From Oscillospiraceae bacterium (GTDB lineage: Bacteria; Bacillota; Clostridia; Oscillospirales; Ruminococcaceae), in NCBI GenBank assembly GCA_020024185.1, contig JAHHUD010000017.1, positions 1 through 25,039 on the forward strand: a stretch of DNA of 25,039 nucleotides, read 5' to 3'. Below are positions 7,176-15,078 of this stretch, piece by piece. The translations under genes were made by a program, and so were the position numbers. Positions within the stretch are counted from its first letter, which is position 1. Each line of letters opens with the position of its first letter. The notes under the pieces are model-generated. The model was given only the letters and a program-made list of their open reading frames with translations. It was not told where the DNA came from and ran no database searches.

Positions 7176-8465
7176 TTGGAAAAATATGTTATATCGGGCG
7201 GCAAGCCTTTAAGTGGTGAAGTAACGATAAGCGGTTTTAAAAATGCAGCAGTTGCAATTTTACCAGCCACAGTTTTGGCAAACGATGTTTGTATACTTGA
7301 AAATGTACCGAATATAAGTGATATACGTGCAGAAATAAATATATTAAAAGAACTTGGCGCAAAAGTAAAGTGGGTTTCAAATTCTGTTTTGGAAATTGAT
7401 ACGTCCTGCATAAATTCGACAGAGGTCCCATTAGAACTCGGACAAAAAATGAGAGCATCCTATTACTTTCTTGGTAGTATGCTCTCCAGATTTGGAAAAG
7501 GCAGTGTACCAATGCCAGGTGGTTGTAACCTTGGTGCTCGTCCTATTGACCAACATTTAAAGGCTTTCACAGCTTTTGGGGCACAAAATAGCCTTGATTA
7601 CGCAATGGTTAATGTTGAAAGCGACAATCTTACAGGTGCCCATGTTTTCTTTGATACAATTTCAGTTGGTGCAACTATAAATGCAATGCTTGCTGCTGTT
7701 ATGGCAGAAGGTACAACAATTCTTGAAAATGTTGCAAAAGAACCACACATTGTTGATGTTGCGAATTTTCTAAATATAATGGGTGCAAATGTAAGAGGTG
7801 CAGGAACTGATGTTATAAAAATTCACGGTGTAAAAAAAATGCACGGTGGAACATACTCTATAATTCCGGACCAAATTGAAGCAGGCACATTTATGGTTGC
7901 TGCTGCTGCATCTCGTGGAAATGTTCTTATTAAAAATGTAATTCCAAAGCATCTTGAACCTATCACATCAAAATTGCGTTTAATAGGTGCAGAAGTTGAA
8001 GAATATGACGATTCTGTAAGAGTAAAAGGCATTGAGGGAAAATATGCAACAACCAATATAAAAACAATGCCACATCCGGGATTTCCAACTGACTTACAGC
8101 CAGTTATGGGTGTACTATTGTGCTTTGCAAAAGGTACATCAATTATTACAGAAGGAATTTGGGATAATCGTTTTAAATATTGCGACGAACTTAATAAAAT
8201 GGGTGCTAATATTCAAGTTGAAGGTAGAGTTGCAGTATTTGAAGGTGTTGAAAATCTTAGACCGGCTCCAGTTACAGCAACAGACCTTCGTGCAGGGGCA
8301 GCACTTATTGTTGCGGCTTTGTGTACTAAAGGACAAAGCGAAGTTTACGAAATTAAACATGTTGAACGTGGATATGTTGATATAGTTAAAAAAATTAGAG
8401 CTTTGGGTGGAGATATTCAAAAAATTGTTATTCCAGAAGAAACACAATTAATACAAGCATATTAA
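7176..8465 (+). CDS. murA: UDP-N-acetylglucosamine 1-carboxyvinyltransferase
   Basis: MurA transfers enolpyruvate from phosphoenolpyruvate to UDP-GlcNAc, the first committed step of peptidoglycan synthesis, in the cytoplasm. The 429-residue length is typical. Visible marks are K22-N23 in GFKNAAVAILP and the active-site loop PGGCNLGARPIDQHL with catalytic C117. The enzyme should therefore be of the fosfomycin-sensitive type, because resistant homologues often carry aspartate there. The C-terminal LRAGAALIVAAL block is also present. The start codon is TTG: it lies 8 bases after GAAGGAG (7161-7167), and starting there gives MEKYVISGGKPLSGEV, the expected N-terminus of the family. A terminator follows the stop. 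Confidence 0.97.
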   Translation: MEKYVISGGKPLSGEVTISGFKNAAVAILPATVLANDVCILENVPNISDIRAEINILKELGAKVKWVSNSVLEIDTSCINSTEVPLELGQKMRASYYFLGSMLSRFGKGSVPMPGGCNLGARPIDQHLKAFTAFGAQNSLDYAMVNVESDNLTGAHVFFDTISVGATINAMLAAVMAEGTTILENVAKEPHIVDVANFLNIMGANVRGAGTDVIKIHGVKKMHGGTYSIIPDQIEAGTFMVAAAASRGNVLIKNVIPKHLEPITSKLRLIGAEVEEYDDSVRVKGIEGKYATTNIKTMPHPGFPTDLQPVMGVLLCFAKGTSIITEGIWDNRFKYCDELNKMGANIQVEGRVAVFEGVENLRPAPVTATDLRAGAALIVAALCTKGQSEVYEIKHVERGYVDIVKKIRALGGDIQKIVIPEETQLIQAY

Positions 8466-8468
8466 TAC

Positions 8469-8498
8469 AAAGGCAAGGGTAAAGCCCTTGCCTTTTTT
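8469..8498 (+). terminator. intrinsic terminator after murA
   Basis: GGCAAGGG (8472-8479) pairs with CCCTTGCC (8485-8492), extended by three A-T pairs, and runs into six T residues. It sits between the murA stop and the ribosome binding site of the next co-directional gene, so it probably attenuates rather than fully isolates that gene. Confidence 0.9.
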
Positions 8499-8510
8499 AA
8501 AGGGGATAAA

Positions 8511-9308
8511 ATGGCAAATTATATTTCACTATATTCGGGTTCAAGTGGAAATTGTTCCGTTATAGAAGAAAATGGAAAATTTATGCTTATAGATATAGGT
8601 AAATCAGCAAGAATTACTAATAACGCACTAAAAGAATTAGGACTAGATGTAAAGAATCTGCAAGGTATACTTATAAGCCACGAACATTCAGACCATATAA
8701 GTGGGTTAAAAGTTTTTCTTAAAAAGCTTAATGTACCGGTATATTCTAATGCTGCAACATTAGATTTTATTGCTGATAATGACCTTGTTCCACCACATAT
8801 TCAGCTTGAAGATATGACGTTTGCAGGACATAATATAGGTGATTTTTTTGTAAAAGGTTTTGAAACTCCACATGACTCATTATCGTGTATGGGTTTTAAT
8901 ATTCATACTAAAAAAGATACAAGGATGACAATGGCAACAGACTTAGGGTGTGTTACGCAAAATATTCTCAACCAGTTTATTGGTACAGATTTAGCAGTTT
9001 TAGAGTCTAATTATGATGAGCGTATGTTAAAAGATAATGAAAATTATCCATATTATTTGAAAACAAGAATTTCATCTAACAGAGGTCATTTAAGTAATAT
9101 ACAATTTAGTTTGTCGGCCATAGAAATTATAAAAAGTGGCGTTAAAAAATTCCATTTATGTCATTTATCAGATAATAATAATACACCATCGACAGCTGTA
9201 TCTCAATTTTCGTTAACAGCAATGGAAAATAATATTGATATACATAAAGATTTGGAAATATTAAAAGCTAATCGCAGACATGAAATAACACTTCCAACAG
9301 AATTTTAA
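8511..9308 (+). CDS. WalJ/YycJ-like metallo-beta-lactamase-fold hydrolase
   Basis: The 265-residue protein has the metallo-beta-lactamase fold. The metal-binding motif SHEHSDH gives H57, H59, D61 and H62, and the later aspartate (ATDLG) and histidine (NRGHLSN) fit the remaining ligands. The N-terminal SLYSGSSGNCSVIE is characteristic of the YycJ/WalJ family, whose Gram-positive members are reported as nucleases linked to cell division or DNA repair. In Bacillus and relatives the gene belongs to the walRKHIJ cluster; here the wal kinase and regulator genes are absent. RBS AAAGGGG (8499-8505) directly follows the murA terminator, so no promoter fits in between. The rlmH gene follows 11 bases after the stop and is probably cotranscribed. 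Confidence 0.9.
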   Translation: MANYISLYSGSSGNCSVIEENGKFMLIDIGKSARITNNALKELGLDVKNLQGILISHEHSDHISGLKVFLKKLNVPVYSNAATLDFIADNDLVPPHIQLEDMTFAGHNIGDFFVKGFETPHDSLSCMGFNIHTKKDTRMTMATDLGCVTQNILNQFIGTDLAVLESNYDERMLKDNENYPYYLKTRISSNRGHLSNIQFSLSAIEIIKSGVKKFHLCHLSDNNNTPSTAVSQFSLTAMENNIDIHKDLEILKANRRHEITLPTEF

Positions 9309-9319
9309 AAGGAGTTTTT

Positions 9320-9805
9320 ATGCAGAATATAACTATAATTGCAATGGGTAAAGTTCAAAAAGGATTTATGCTTGATGGTTGTAATGAGTATATAAAAAGG
9401 CTTAAGCCGTTGTGTAATTTAAAGATTATTCAGTTGGAAGATGTTCAGTTAATGGAAAAAAATCTTAATGAAACTCTTATACAAAAAACTTTGGAAAAAG
9501 AAGCGGAGGAAATTATTAAAAATATTCCAAAGCAAAGTTATATTATTTCTATGTGTATAGAAGGAAAACAGATGTCAAGTGAAGAACTTGCAAAAACTTT
9601 TTCGGAAAAAGCAGTTGAAGGTTTTTCAAATATTACGTTTATTATTGGTTCAAGTCATGGATTATCTGATAAAATAAAGAACATGTCAAACTATAAAATG
9701 TCTATGTCTAAAATGACTTTTCCACATCAACTTGCAAGAGTTATGTTATTAGAGCAAATATATAGAGGATTTTCTATAATCAATGGTAGTAAATACCATA
9801 AATAG
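9320..9805 (+). CDS. rlmH: 23S rRNA pseudouridine-1915 N3-methyltransferase
   Basis: RlmH methylates pseudouridine 1915 in helix 69 of 23S rRNA on assembled ribosomes, using S-adenosylmethionine. It is a small SPOUT methyltransferase of 161 residues, close to the family length. The C-terminal half has the SAM-site glycine loop FIIGSSHGLS (107-116), then SKMTFPHQLARVMLLEQIYRGF and the invariant C-terminal YHK (159-161). The glycine loop reads GSSHG where many relatives have GG followed by two variable residues and G, and NGSKYHK replaces the usual RGExYHK; both look like tolerated drift. RBS AAAAGGAG is 6 bases before the ATG. It sits just after the WalJ-like gene, as in many Bacillota. Confidence 0.95.
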   Translation: MQNITIIAMGKVQKGFMLDGCNEYIKRLKPLCNLKIIQLEDVQLMEKNLNETLIQKTLEKEAEEIIKNIPKQSYIISMCIEGKQMSSEELAKTFSEKAVEGFSNITFIIGSSHGLSDKIKNMSNYKMSMSKMTFPHQLARVMLLEQIYRGFSIINGSKYHK

Positions 9806-9835
9806 TATGCAAATATAATAAAATATTATAAAAAT

Positions 9836-9870
9836 AAAGCTTCTGAGTAAAATCAGAAGCTTTTTGTTTT
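9836..9870. terminator. bidirectional terminator between rlmH and the RsmF-like gene
   Basis: AAAGCTTCTGA (9836-9846) pairs perfectly with TCAGAAGCTTT (9853-9863) around a six-base loop, with T-rich tracts on both strands. It separates two converging genes. The plus-strand T-run overlaps the stop codon of the minus-strand gene. Confidence 0.9.
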
Positions 9871-11239
9871 ATGCCATAGCAATCCTTAAACCTTTAGGAT
9901 AGTGATTTTTAAGTATTCCATCGCTTGCTTTTGCCCATCCAACAGAATAATCATCAGTGCAAATAAGACACCAACCTTTAAAATCATTTATATCATTTAT
10001 TGTTTCTCCTTTAAGATAGCTTAGTATATCTTTGGAAGAACTATCCAAAGATAAAACTTGTTTAACATTATTTTTGTTTAAAGCCATTGCCAAAGAGTGA
10101 CTTGGTTCAAATCGATTTTTCTTGATTTCTCCAAGATGTAAACCACATCTTAATACTTTTATTCCCTTTAAATCAGGAGTATTTTTTGGCGCAGAATAAA
10201 CATTTTCACCAAATAAAACTATATTATCAAAATGAGTGTTATTTAAAAATTTCTTTTCAAAATCATATAAAGGCTGAAGTAATTTTTTATCATTTACAGT
10301 TTTTAATTCTTTTGTTTTTGAATTTTCACTACTTGTCTTTTTCAGTACAGCTATAAAATGACCTTCTCCCTTTATTTTATGTGGAAATAAGTGCATCGTT
10401 TTAGATAAATCTGGATTTTTACTTTCTGACCAATCAGGAATACCAGCAGAGAAGAAGTGATGAATCTCTGGCTTAATAAGTATGTATTCAGGATGATTTG
10501 ATATAAATTTCTCTATAACCATTTCATTTTCTTCAGGAGAAAATGTGCAAGTTGAATACACCATAATTCCGTTTTCGGCAAGCATTTTATCTGCACTTTC
10601 AAGTATAAGCCCTTGACGATTTGCACATACATCAACTTGAGATAAAGACCATTCATTTGCCACTTGTGGCTCTTTTCTAAACATGCCTTCTCCAGAACAA
10701 GGAGCATCAACTATAATTCTATCAAAAAAAGAAGGAAACACCTTTTCAAGCTTGTTAGGACTTTCGTTTGTTACAATAGCATTTTTTATACCCATACGTT
10801 CTATGTTTTGAGAGAGAATTTTTGCTCTATTTGGGACAATCTCATTGCTTAACAATAAACCTTCGCCACATAATTTTGTAGATATTTGAGTGCTTTTTCC
10901 GCCAGGAGCAGAGCATAAGTCTAAAACTTTGTGACCTGGCTTAATATCAGCACATTCAACAACGGCCATAGCGCTTGCTTCTTGAATATAAAATACGCCG
11001 GCATGATGGTAACTATGTCTGCCGGGGCGTTCATTTGATTCATAATAATACCCGGTTGAACACCAAGGAACAGGGGAAAAATTAAAAATATTTTTATCTA
11101 TAATATCTTCCTTATTTGCTTTAAGAGTATTTATTCGCAATGAGTAATAATTTTCATTTTCATAACCTTTTAAAAAGTTATCATATTCATCTTTTAAAAG
11201 GTTTTTCATTTTATTTTTGAAATCTTCTGGTAATAACAT
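9869..11239 (-). CDS. RsmF-like RNA m5C methyltransferase (NOL1/NOP2/Sun family)
   Basis: The 456-residue cytoplasmic enzyme methylates a cytosine at C5 in rRNA or tRNA. The Rossmann methyltransferase core spans about residues 80-310, with the SAM-binding motif VLDLCSAPGGKST, DAPCSGEGMFRK (C181, the product-release cysteine) and STCTFSPEENE (C231, the catalytic cysteine). The C-terminal 150 residues correspond to the RsmF-type pre-PUA and PUA-like RNA-binding extension, including VLRCGLHLGEIKKNRFEPSHSLA and the end GWAKASDGILKNHYPKGLR. This architecture is that of E. coli RsmF (16S C1407) and its Gram-positive relatives, but the exact site is not given by the sequence. The ATG has AAAGGA about 9 bases upstream. 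The gene is transcribed alone between two terminators. Confidence 0.92.
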   Translation of the reverse strand: MLLPEDFKNKMKNLLKDEYDNFLKGYENENYYSLRINTLKANKEDIIDKNIFNFSPVPWCSTGYYYESNERPGRHSYHHAGVFYIQEASAMAVVECADIKPGHKVLDLCSAPGGKSTQISTKLCGEGLLLSNEIVPNRAKILSQNIERMGIKNAIVTNESPNKLEKVFPSFFDRIIVDAPCSGEGMFRKEPQVANEWSLSQVDVCANRQGLILESADKMLAENGIMVYSTCTFSPEENEMVIEKFISNHPEYILIKPEIHHFFSAGIPDWSESKNPDLSKTMHLFPHKIKGEGHFIAVLKKTSSENSKTKELKTVNDKKLLQPLYDFEKKFLNNTHFDNIVLFGENVYSAPKNTPDLKGIKVLRCGLHLGEIKKNRFEPSHSLAMALNKNNVKQVLSLDSSSKDILSYLKGETINDINDFKGWCLICTDDYSVGWAKASDGILKNHYPKGLRIAMA

Positions 11240-11290
11240 TAAAAAATTCCTTTTTTTAAATATTTATAATATAGTTTTCTTGATTTATAA

Positions 11291-11319
11291 ATTATATCAG
11301 TATTGAGTATATTTGAAAA
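11291..11319 (-). promoter_or_regulatory. sigma-A promoter for the RsmF-like gene
   Basis: On the minus strand TTTTCA (11314-11319), 17 bases, TATAAT (11291-11296). The -10 is perfect and the -35 matches at 4 of 6. It leaves a leader of about 45 bases. Confidence 0.6.
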
Positions 11320-11334
11320 GAGTAATATAAAAAT

Positions 11335-11364
11335 AAAAAAGACTGATAGAATAATCAGTCTTTT
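11335..11364 (-). terminator. terminator of the ytvI - Na/Pi cotransporter operon
   Basis: On the minus strand AAAAGACTGAT pairs with ATCAGTCTTTT around a short loop (arms 11354-11364 and 11337-11347), followed by TTTATTTTT. It begins 8 bases after the stop of the Na/Pi gene. Confidence 0.85.
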
Positions 11365-11371
11365 AATTAAA

Positions 11372-13012
11372 TTATATAACTTGTTTTGAATACATTTTTG
11401 AATACATTTCACCAATATTGAGAAGATGGTCGCCAAGTCTTTCAATATCAGTAAGCATTTCTGAATAAATTACACTTGCTTCAGGTGCACAACTTATAGT
11501 TTTCATTCTGTCAATTTGAGATTGACGATATTTATCTGTGACGTAATCAAGCACTTGTTCTGCTTGAGCAACTTCTGCTAAAGCAGTAATACTATTTTGT
11601 CGCATATCACCCTCAAATAATTCCATTGCATCAAGGCATATTTTTTTCATTTCCCAAATTTCATTTATAGCAACATCAGAGAATGTTTTGTTATTTTTTT
11701 TAAGAAATTTAACATAACCGGCAAGGTTCATTGCGTGGTCACCAATACGCTCAATATTGTTAACAACTCTTAGGTATCCACTTATAATTTCGCTGTCGTG
11801 TGCAGGCATTGGTTTAGATATAACAGAAGATATGTATTGACAAATTTGTGCATTAAGAGTATCAAGTTTATCTTCGTTTTCTCTAATAAGCTTATCATCA
11901 TCCATTTTATTATATATAACTGCATCAAAGCTAAGTTCAACATTTTCTTTTGCGATTGAATACATATATTGAACCTCATCTTTAATATTTATGGTTATAA
12001 TTGCAATATTACCAATATTATGTGTAGAAAGATGAGAACAACGCTCTGCAAGGCTTGGACGCATTTTATCATTATTTTTATCTGGAAGGATTAATGTTGA
12101 AAGTTTTACAAGTTTATTTGCAAATGGGAATAAAATAACTGTTGTTACAACTTTAAATATAAGATGAGCATTTGCAATTTGTGCACTTGGATTATCAGGA
12201 AATAGCTGGACAACCCATTTAGTAAATGGTAATACTTGGCAAATAACAATAAAAATCAATGTACCAATAATATTAAATAATAAGTGAATAACAGTTGTTC
12301 TTTTTGCATTAACAGATGTGCCAAGAGAAGCGATAAGAGCAGTTACGCAAGTACCAATTGTGAAGCCAAATAAAACATATATACCATTTTCAAGACCTAT
12401 AACACCACTTACTGCAAGTGCTTGCAAAATACCAACTGATGCAGATGAAGATTGTATAATTGCTGTAAATATTGCACCTGCAATAATACCTATAAATGGA
12501 TTAGAGAATTCTGTTATAACTCTTACGAAAAGTTCGGAATCACGCAAACTAGACATAGAACCACTCATCATATCCATGCCTATAAATAAGATACCAAGAC
12601 CTGCTATAATTTCTCCCCAATTTTTAAGATTTTCACTTTTGAAAAATACAATTAAAGAAACTCCTGTAAATGCAAAAATTGGAGCAATTTCTTTTACATC
12701 AAGTGCTATAAGCAAGCCGGTTATAGTTGTGCCGATATTTGCACCCATAATAACCCCAACAGCTTGAGAAAGTTGCATAAGACCAGAGTTAACAAAACCA
12801 ACAAGCATAACTGTTGTTGCAGATGAAGATTGAATGATTGCAGTGATAAGAGTACCGACAATTACACCCATAAAAGTGTTTGAAGTAAGTTTTTCCAAAA
12901 TGGATTTCATTTTGTTGCCAGCAGCGGCTTCAAGACCAGCGCTCATCATATGCATGCTATATAAAAATAAGGCAAGACCACCAAAAAGCGTTAAAGCTTG
13001 AGACATTCCCAT
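11372..13012 (-). CDS. Na+/phosphate cotransporter family protein with PhoU-like tail
   Basis: The 546-residue membrane protein belongs to the PNaS (NptA/type II Na/Pi) family. It has the inverted pair of family repeats: IIQSSSATT (60-67) with ANIGTTITG (91-99), and IIQSSSASV (186-193) with FTIGTCVTA (217-225). The QSSS motifs line the sodium and phosphate site. About 8 hydrophobic segments fill residues 5-310. Residues about 340-540 are a soluble helical PhoU-like domain common in bacterial members. It likely imports phosphate with sodium, though some relatives work mainly in export or overflow. The ATG at 13010-13012 follows GGGAG by 9 bases. The gene lies 26 bases downstream of ytvI and should be its operon partner. 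No pst or phoU gene is nearby. Confidence 0.92.
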   Translation of the reverse strand: MGMSQALTLFGGLALFLYSMHMMSAGLEAAAGNKMKSILEKLTSNTFMGVIVGTLITAIIQSSSATTVMLVGFVNSGLMQLSQAVGVIMGANIGTTITGLLIALDVKEIAPIFAFTGVSLIVFFKSENLKNWGEIIAGLGILFIGMDMMSGSMSSLRDSELFVRVITEFSNPFIGIIAGAIFTAIIQSSSASVGILQALAVSGVIGLENGIYVLFGFTIGTCVTALIASLGTSVNAKRTTVIHLLFNIIGTLIFIVICQVLPFTKWVVQLFPDNPSAQIANAHLIFKVVTTVILFPFANKLVKLSTLILPDKNNDKMRPSLAERCSHLSTHNIGNIAIITINIKDEVQYMYSIAKENVELSFDAVIYNKMDDDKLIRENEDKLDTLNAQICQYISSVISKPMPAHDSEIISGYLRVVNNIERIGDHAMNLAGYVKFLKKNNKTFSDVAINEIWEMKKICLDAMELFEGDMRQNSITALAEVAQAEQVLDYVTDKYRQSQIDRMKTISCAPEASVIYSEMLTDIERLGDHLLNIGEMYSKMYSKQVI

Positions 13013-13038
13013 TTAAATTTTCTCCCATAAAATAAAAG

Positions 13039-14112
13039 TTACTTGAAAAGTTTAATTTTTCCGTCATCATTAAGTTTTTTAATAATAACCAGAGCTATTG
13101 GAAAACCAAACAGACCAACAATTCCAAGAATACTTGCACCTAAAAACATTGAAATCAGCGTTAAAAGTGGATGAAGCCCAACCTGGTCACCGATAATTTT
13201 AGGCTCAACAATTTGACGTACAATAGTGATAATACCATAAGAAACGAGAATACCTATACCAAATGATATGCGCCCTTGAAGAATTGAAATAATCCCCCAA
13301 GGAATGAGAATACCACCTGAACCTAAAACAGGAAGAATATCAAAAATTGCAATTATTGCTGCGATAACTATAAAATTCTCAACTCTCAAAAGCCATAAAG
13401 CCAAAGATACCTCAGAGAAAGTAATAATCATAATAAGAGCGTATGATTTGATATATTTTAAAATAGTTGAACAAGTGTGTTCTTTTACATCACTGATTAG
13501 AGTATGCCATTTTTCAGGTATTTGCCTTAAAATAAAAGATAAGATATTTTCATAATCGGCAGATATAAAAAATGTTGATATAACAGTGATTATGGATTTG
13601 ATAAGATAATTTGGGATTTTGGTGATGAAAGGTGAAAAAGCAGAAATTGCACTGACAGAGAAATTGGTTATTTTAGAGCCTAGATTGTTTGAAAAGTCAC
13701 GTGCAAAATCTCCTAAAATATTTTCAAATTCCGGATTTATAGAACCAAGGGTTTCATTTATAAAGCTTAAAGCTGATAAAAGAGTTGGCTCTATATTATT
13801 TGAGTAAATCTCCGGAAGGTCAAAAATAAAGTTTTTAATATATAAAACAATATTAAAACCTATTAAACCAACCAATAAAACTGCAACTGCATAAAAAATA
13901 AACACGCAGAAAGAAGATGAAATCCACTTTTTTACTTTGAAATTTGCTGATATCTTTTTTGAAACAGGCATAATTAGTGCCGAAACAACAAAAGCTATAA
14001 CAAAAGGCATAAGCCATGATAATACATATTTTAAAATAAAAATTATAATTGCCGCTATTATGCAATAATACGCAAGATTAACAATAAATTTTTTCTTTTT
14101 TTCGTATGACAT
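13039..14112 (-). CDS. ytvI: YtvI-type AI-2E (PerM) family membrane protein
   Basis: The 357-residue protein has about 7-8 hydrophobic segments: two near the N-terminus (about 10-50), one at about 63-90, a central extracytoplasmic region (90-160) and several after residue 165. The C-terminal block GDQVGLHPLLTLISMFLGA is the AI-2E transporter family signature. The N-terminus (KKFIVNLAYYCIIAAIIIF) and the motif TFFISADYENILSFILRQIP resemble YtvI, an integral membrane protein of sporulation, more than the AI-2 exporter TqsA or the antiporter members. Substrate and mechanism of YtvI are unknown. The ATG has GAGGTGA about 5 bases upstream. It is the first gene of a two-gene operon with the Na/Pi cotransporter. 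Confidence 0.82.
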   Translation of the reverse strand: MSYEKKKKFIVNLAYYCIIAAIIIFILKYVLSWLMPFVIAFVVSALIMPVSKKISANFKVKKWISSSFCVFIFYAVAVLLVGLIGFNIVLYIKNFIFDLPEIYSNNIEPTLLSALSFINETLGSINPEFENILGDFARDFSNNLGSKITNFSVSAISAFSPFITKIPNYLIKSIITVISTFFISADYENILSFILRQIPEKWHTLISDVKEHTCSTILKYIKSYALIMIITFSEVSLALWLLRVENFIVIAAIIAIFDILPVLGSGGILIPWGIISILQGRISFGIGILVSYGIITIVRQIVEPKIIGDQVGLHPLLTLISMFLGASILGIVGLFGFPIALVIIKKLNDDGKIKLFK

Positions 14113-14131
14113 AATATCACCTCATCATTTC

Positions 14132-14143
14132 CAATGTACATTG
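14132..14143. promoter_or_regulatory. 12-bp perfect palindrome upstream of ytvI
   Basis: CAATGTACATTG is a perfect palindrome about 20 bases upstream of the ytvI start, abutting an A/T-rich -10-like stretch (TATACA on the minus strand). It could be an operator for a dimeric regulator. No second copy was seen in the window. Confidence 0.3.
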
Positions 14144-14222
14144 TATAATATTTGTAAAATTTAAGCAAGTAATATGTAAAATAATAGTAATACATAATAT
14201 ATGTATAGTTTTAAAGATACTG

Positions 14223-14252
14223 TAAACATTTTAAGAATATTTGTAGTATAAT
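14223..14252 (+). promoter_or_regulatory. possible upstream second promoter for sdaAB-sdaAA
   Basis: TAAACA (14223-14228), 18 bases, TATAAT (14247-14252). The -10 box is perfect, the -35 matches at 4 of 6. It would give a leader of about 145 bases, so it is a weaker candidate than the promoter at 14325. Confidence 0.35.
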
Positions 14253-14324
14253 ATAGTAAACACAATGTTATTTATATACAAGATAATATTGGTTTATTTG
14301 TAAAATATTAATCGGTTTAAATTA

Positions 14325-14352
14325 TTGACAAGATTTATTTTCATGTTATAAA
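14325..14352 (+). promoter_or_regulatory. strong sigma-A promoter for sdaAB-sdaAA
   Basis: A perfect TTGACA at 14325-14330 is followed after 16 bases by TATAAA at 14347-14352. The leader to the start codon at 14405 is about 45 bases. Confidence 0.8.
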
Positions 14353-14404
14353 ATTATGGTGATTTATAATAAAAGTTATAAAATAACATTACGGAGGATA
14401 TAGA

Positions 14405-15076
14405 ATGAATATAAGTATTCTTGACGTAGTTGGCCCAATTATGATTGGTCCTTCAAGTTCACATACTGCAGGCGCTGCAAAATTGGCAAAAGCGGCGATG
14501 ACAATTGCAGGAAAACCTTTTAGCAAAGTTAGTTTTGGCCTTGGTGGTTCTTTTGCAAGTACATACAAAGGTCATTTTACAGATTATGCTCTTGTAGCTG
14601 GAGCATTAGGAATGAGTGAAGATGATGAAAGACTTGGAAATAGCTTTGAAATAGCAGAAAAAAGAGGTCTTGAATTTGATTTTTATGAAACCGAAATTGT
14701 AAGTGAGTATGAAAATACTGCAAGAATTACATTTACATTTATGGATGGTTCTGAATATTTTGTTGAGGGCGCATCTCTTGGCGGTGGCAGAATTCTTATT
14801 ACAAACATAAATGGTCTTTCTTGCGAATTTAATGCTACAAACCCAACAATTATTGTAAAACAAAATGATACAAAAGGTGTTGTAGGAGATATAACTACAA
14901 TTCTTGCTTTTAATAATATCAATATAGCAACTATGAAAGTTACTCGTACATCAAAAGGCAACACAGCATATTGCCTTATTGAATGTGACCAAACAATACC
15001 TGAAAAGATTGTTAATGATTTAAAAAGAGTTAATAATGTACTCTCAGTAGTTGTTGTAAATATACAGGAGGAATAA
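14405..15076 (+). CDS. sdaAB: L-serine dehydratase, iron-sulfur dependent, beta subunit
   Basis: The beta subunit (223 residues) works with the alpha subunit encoded next to deaminate L-serine to pyruvate and ammonia. The N-terminal domain has the signature GPSSSHTAGAAKLAKAA (from residue 15), and the C-terminal part (about 150-223) is an ACT domain (GVVGDITTILAFNNINIATMKV pattern), which in this family binds serine or regulates activity. The separate beta and alpha genes are the usual arrangement in Bacillota; E. coli has them fused. The ATG follows CGGAGG by 7 bases, and a near-consensus promoter precedes it. The end of this gene contains the AGGAGG of sdaAA. Confidence 0.97.
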   Translation: MNISILDVVGPIMIGPSSSHTAGAAKLAKAAMTIAGKPFSKVSFGLGGSFASTYKGHFTDYALVAGALGMSEDDERLGNSFEIAEKRGLEFDFYETEIVSEYENTARITFTFMDGSEYFVEGASLGGGRILITNINGLSCEFNATNPTIIVKQNDTKGVVGDITTILAFNNINIATMKVTRTSKGNTAYCLIECDQTIPEKIVNDLKRVNNVLSVVVVNIQEE

Positions 15077-15078
15077 TT

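Noticed and set aside
11239..11445. Small minus-strand reading frame of 68 codons upstream of the RsmF-like gene
   Set aside because: It runs through the terminator of the Na/Pi gene and overlaps its 3' end in another frame; the composition is that of A/T-rich noncoding DNA.
14113..14404. Hidden small gene in the divergent gap between ytvI and sdaAB
   Set aside because: No reading frame with a ribosome binding site; the gap is explained by two sets of promoters.
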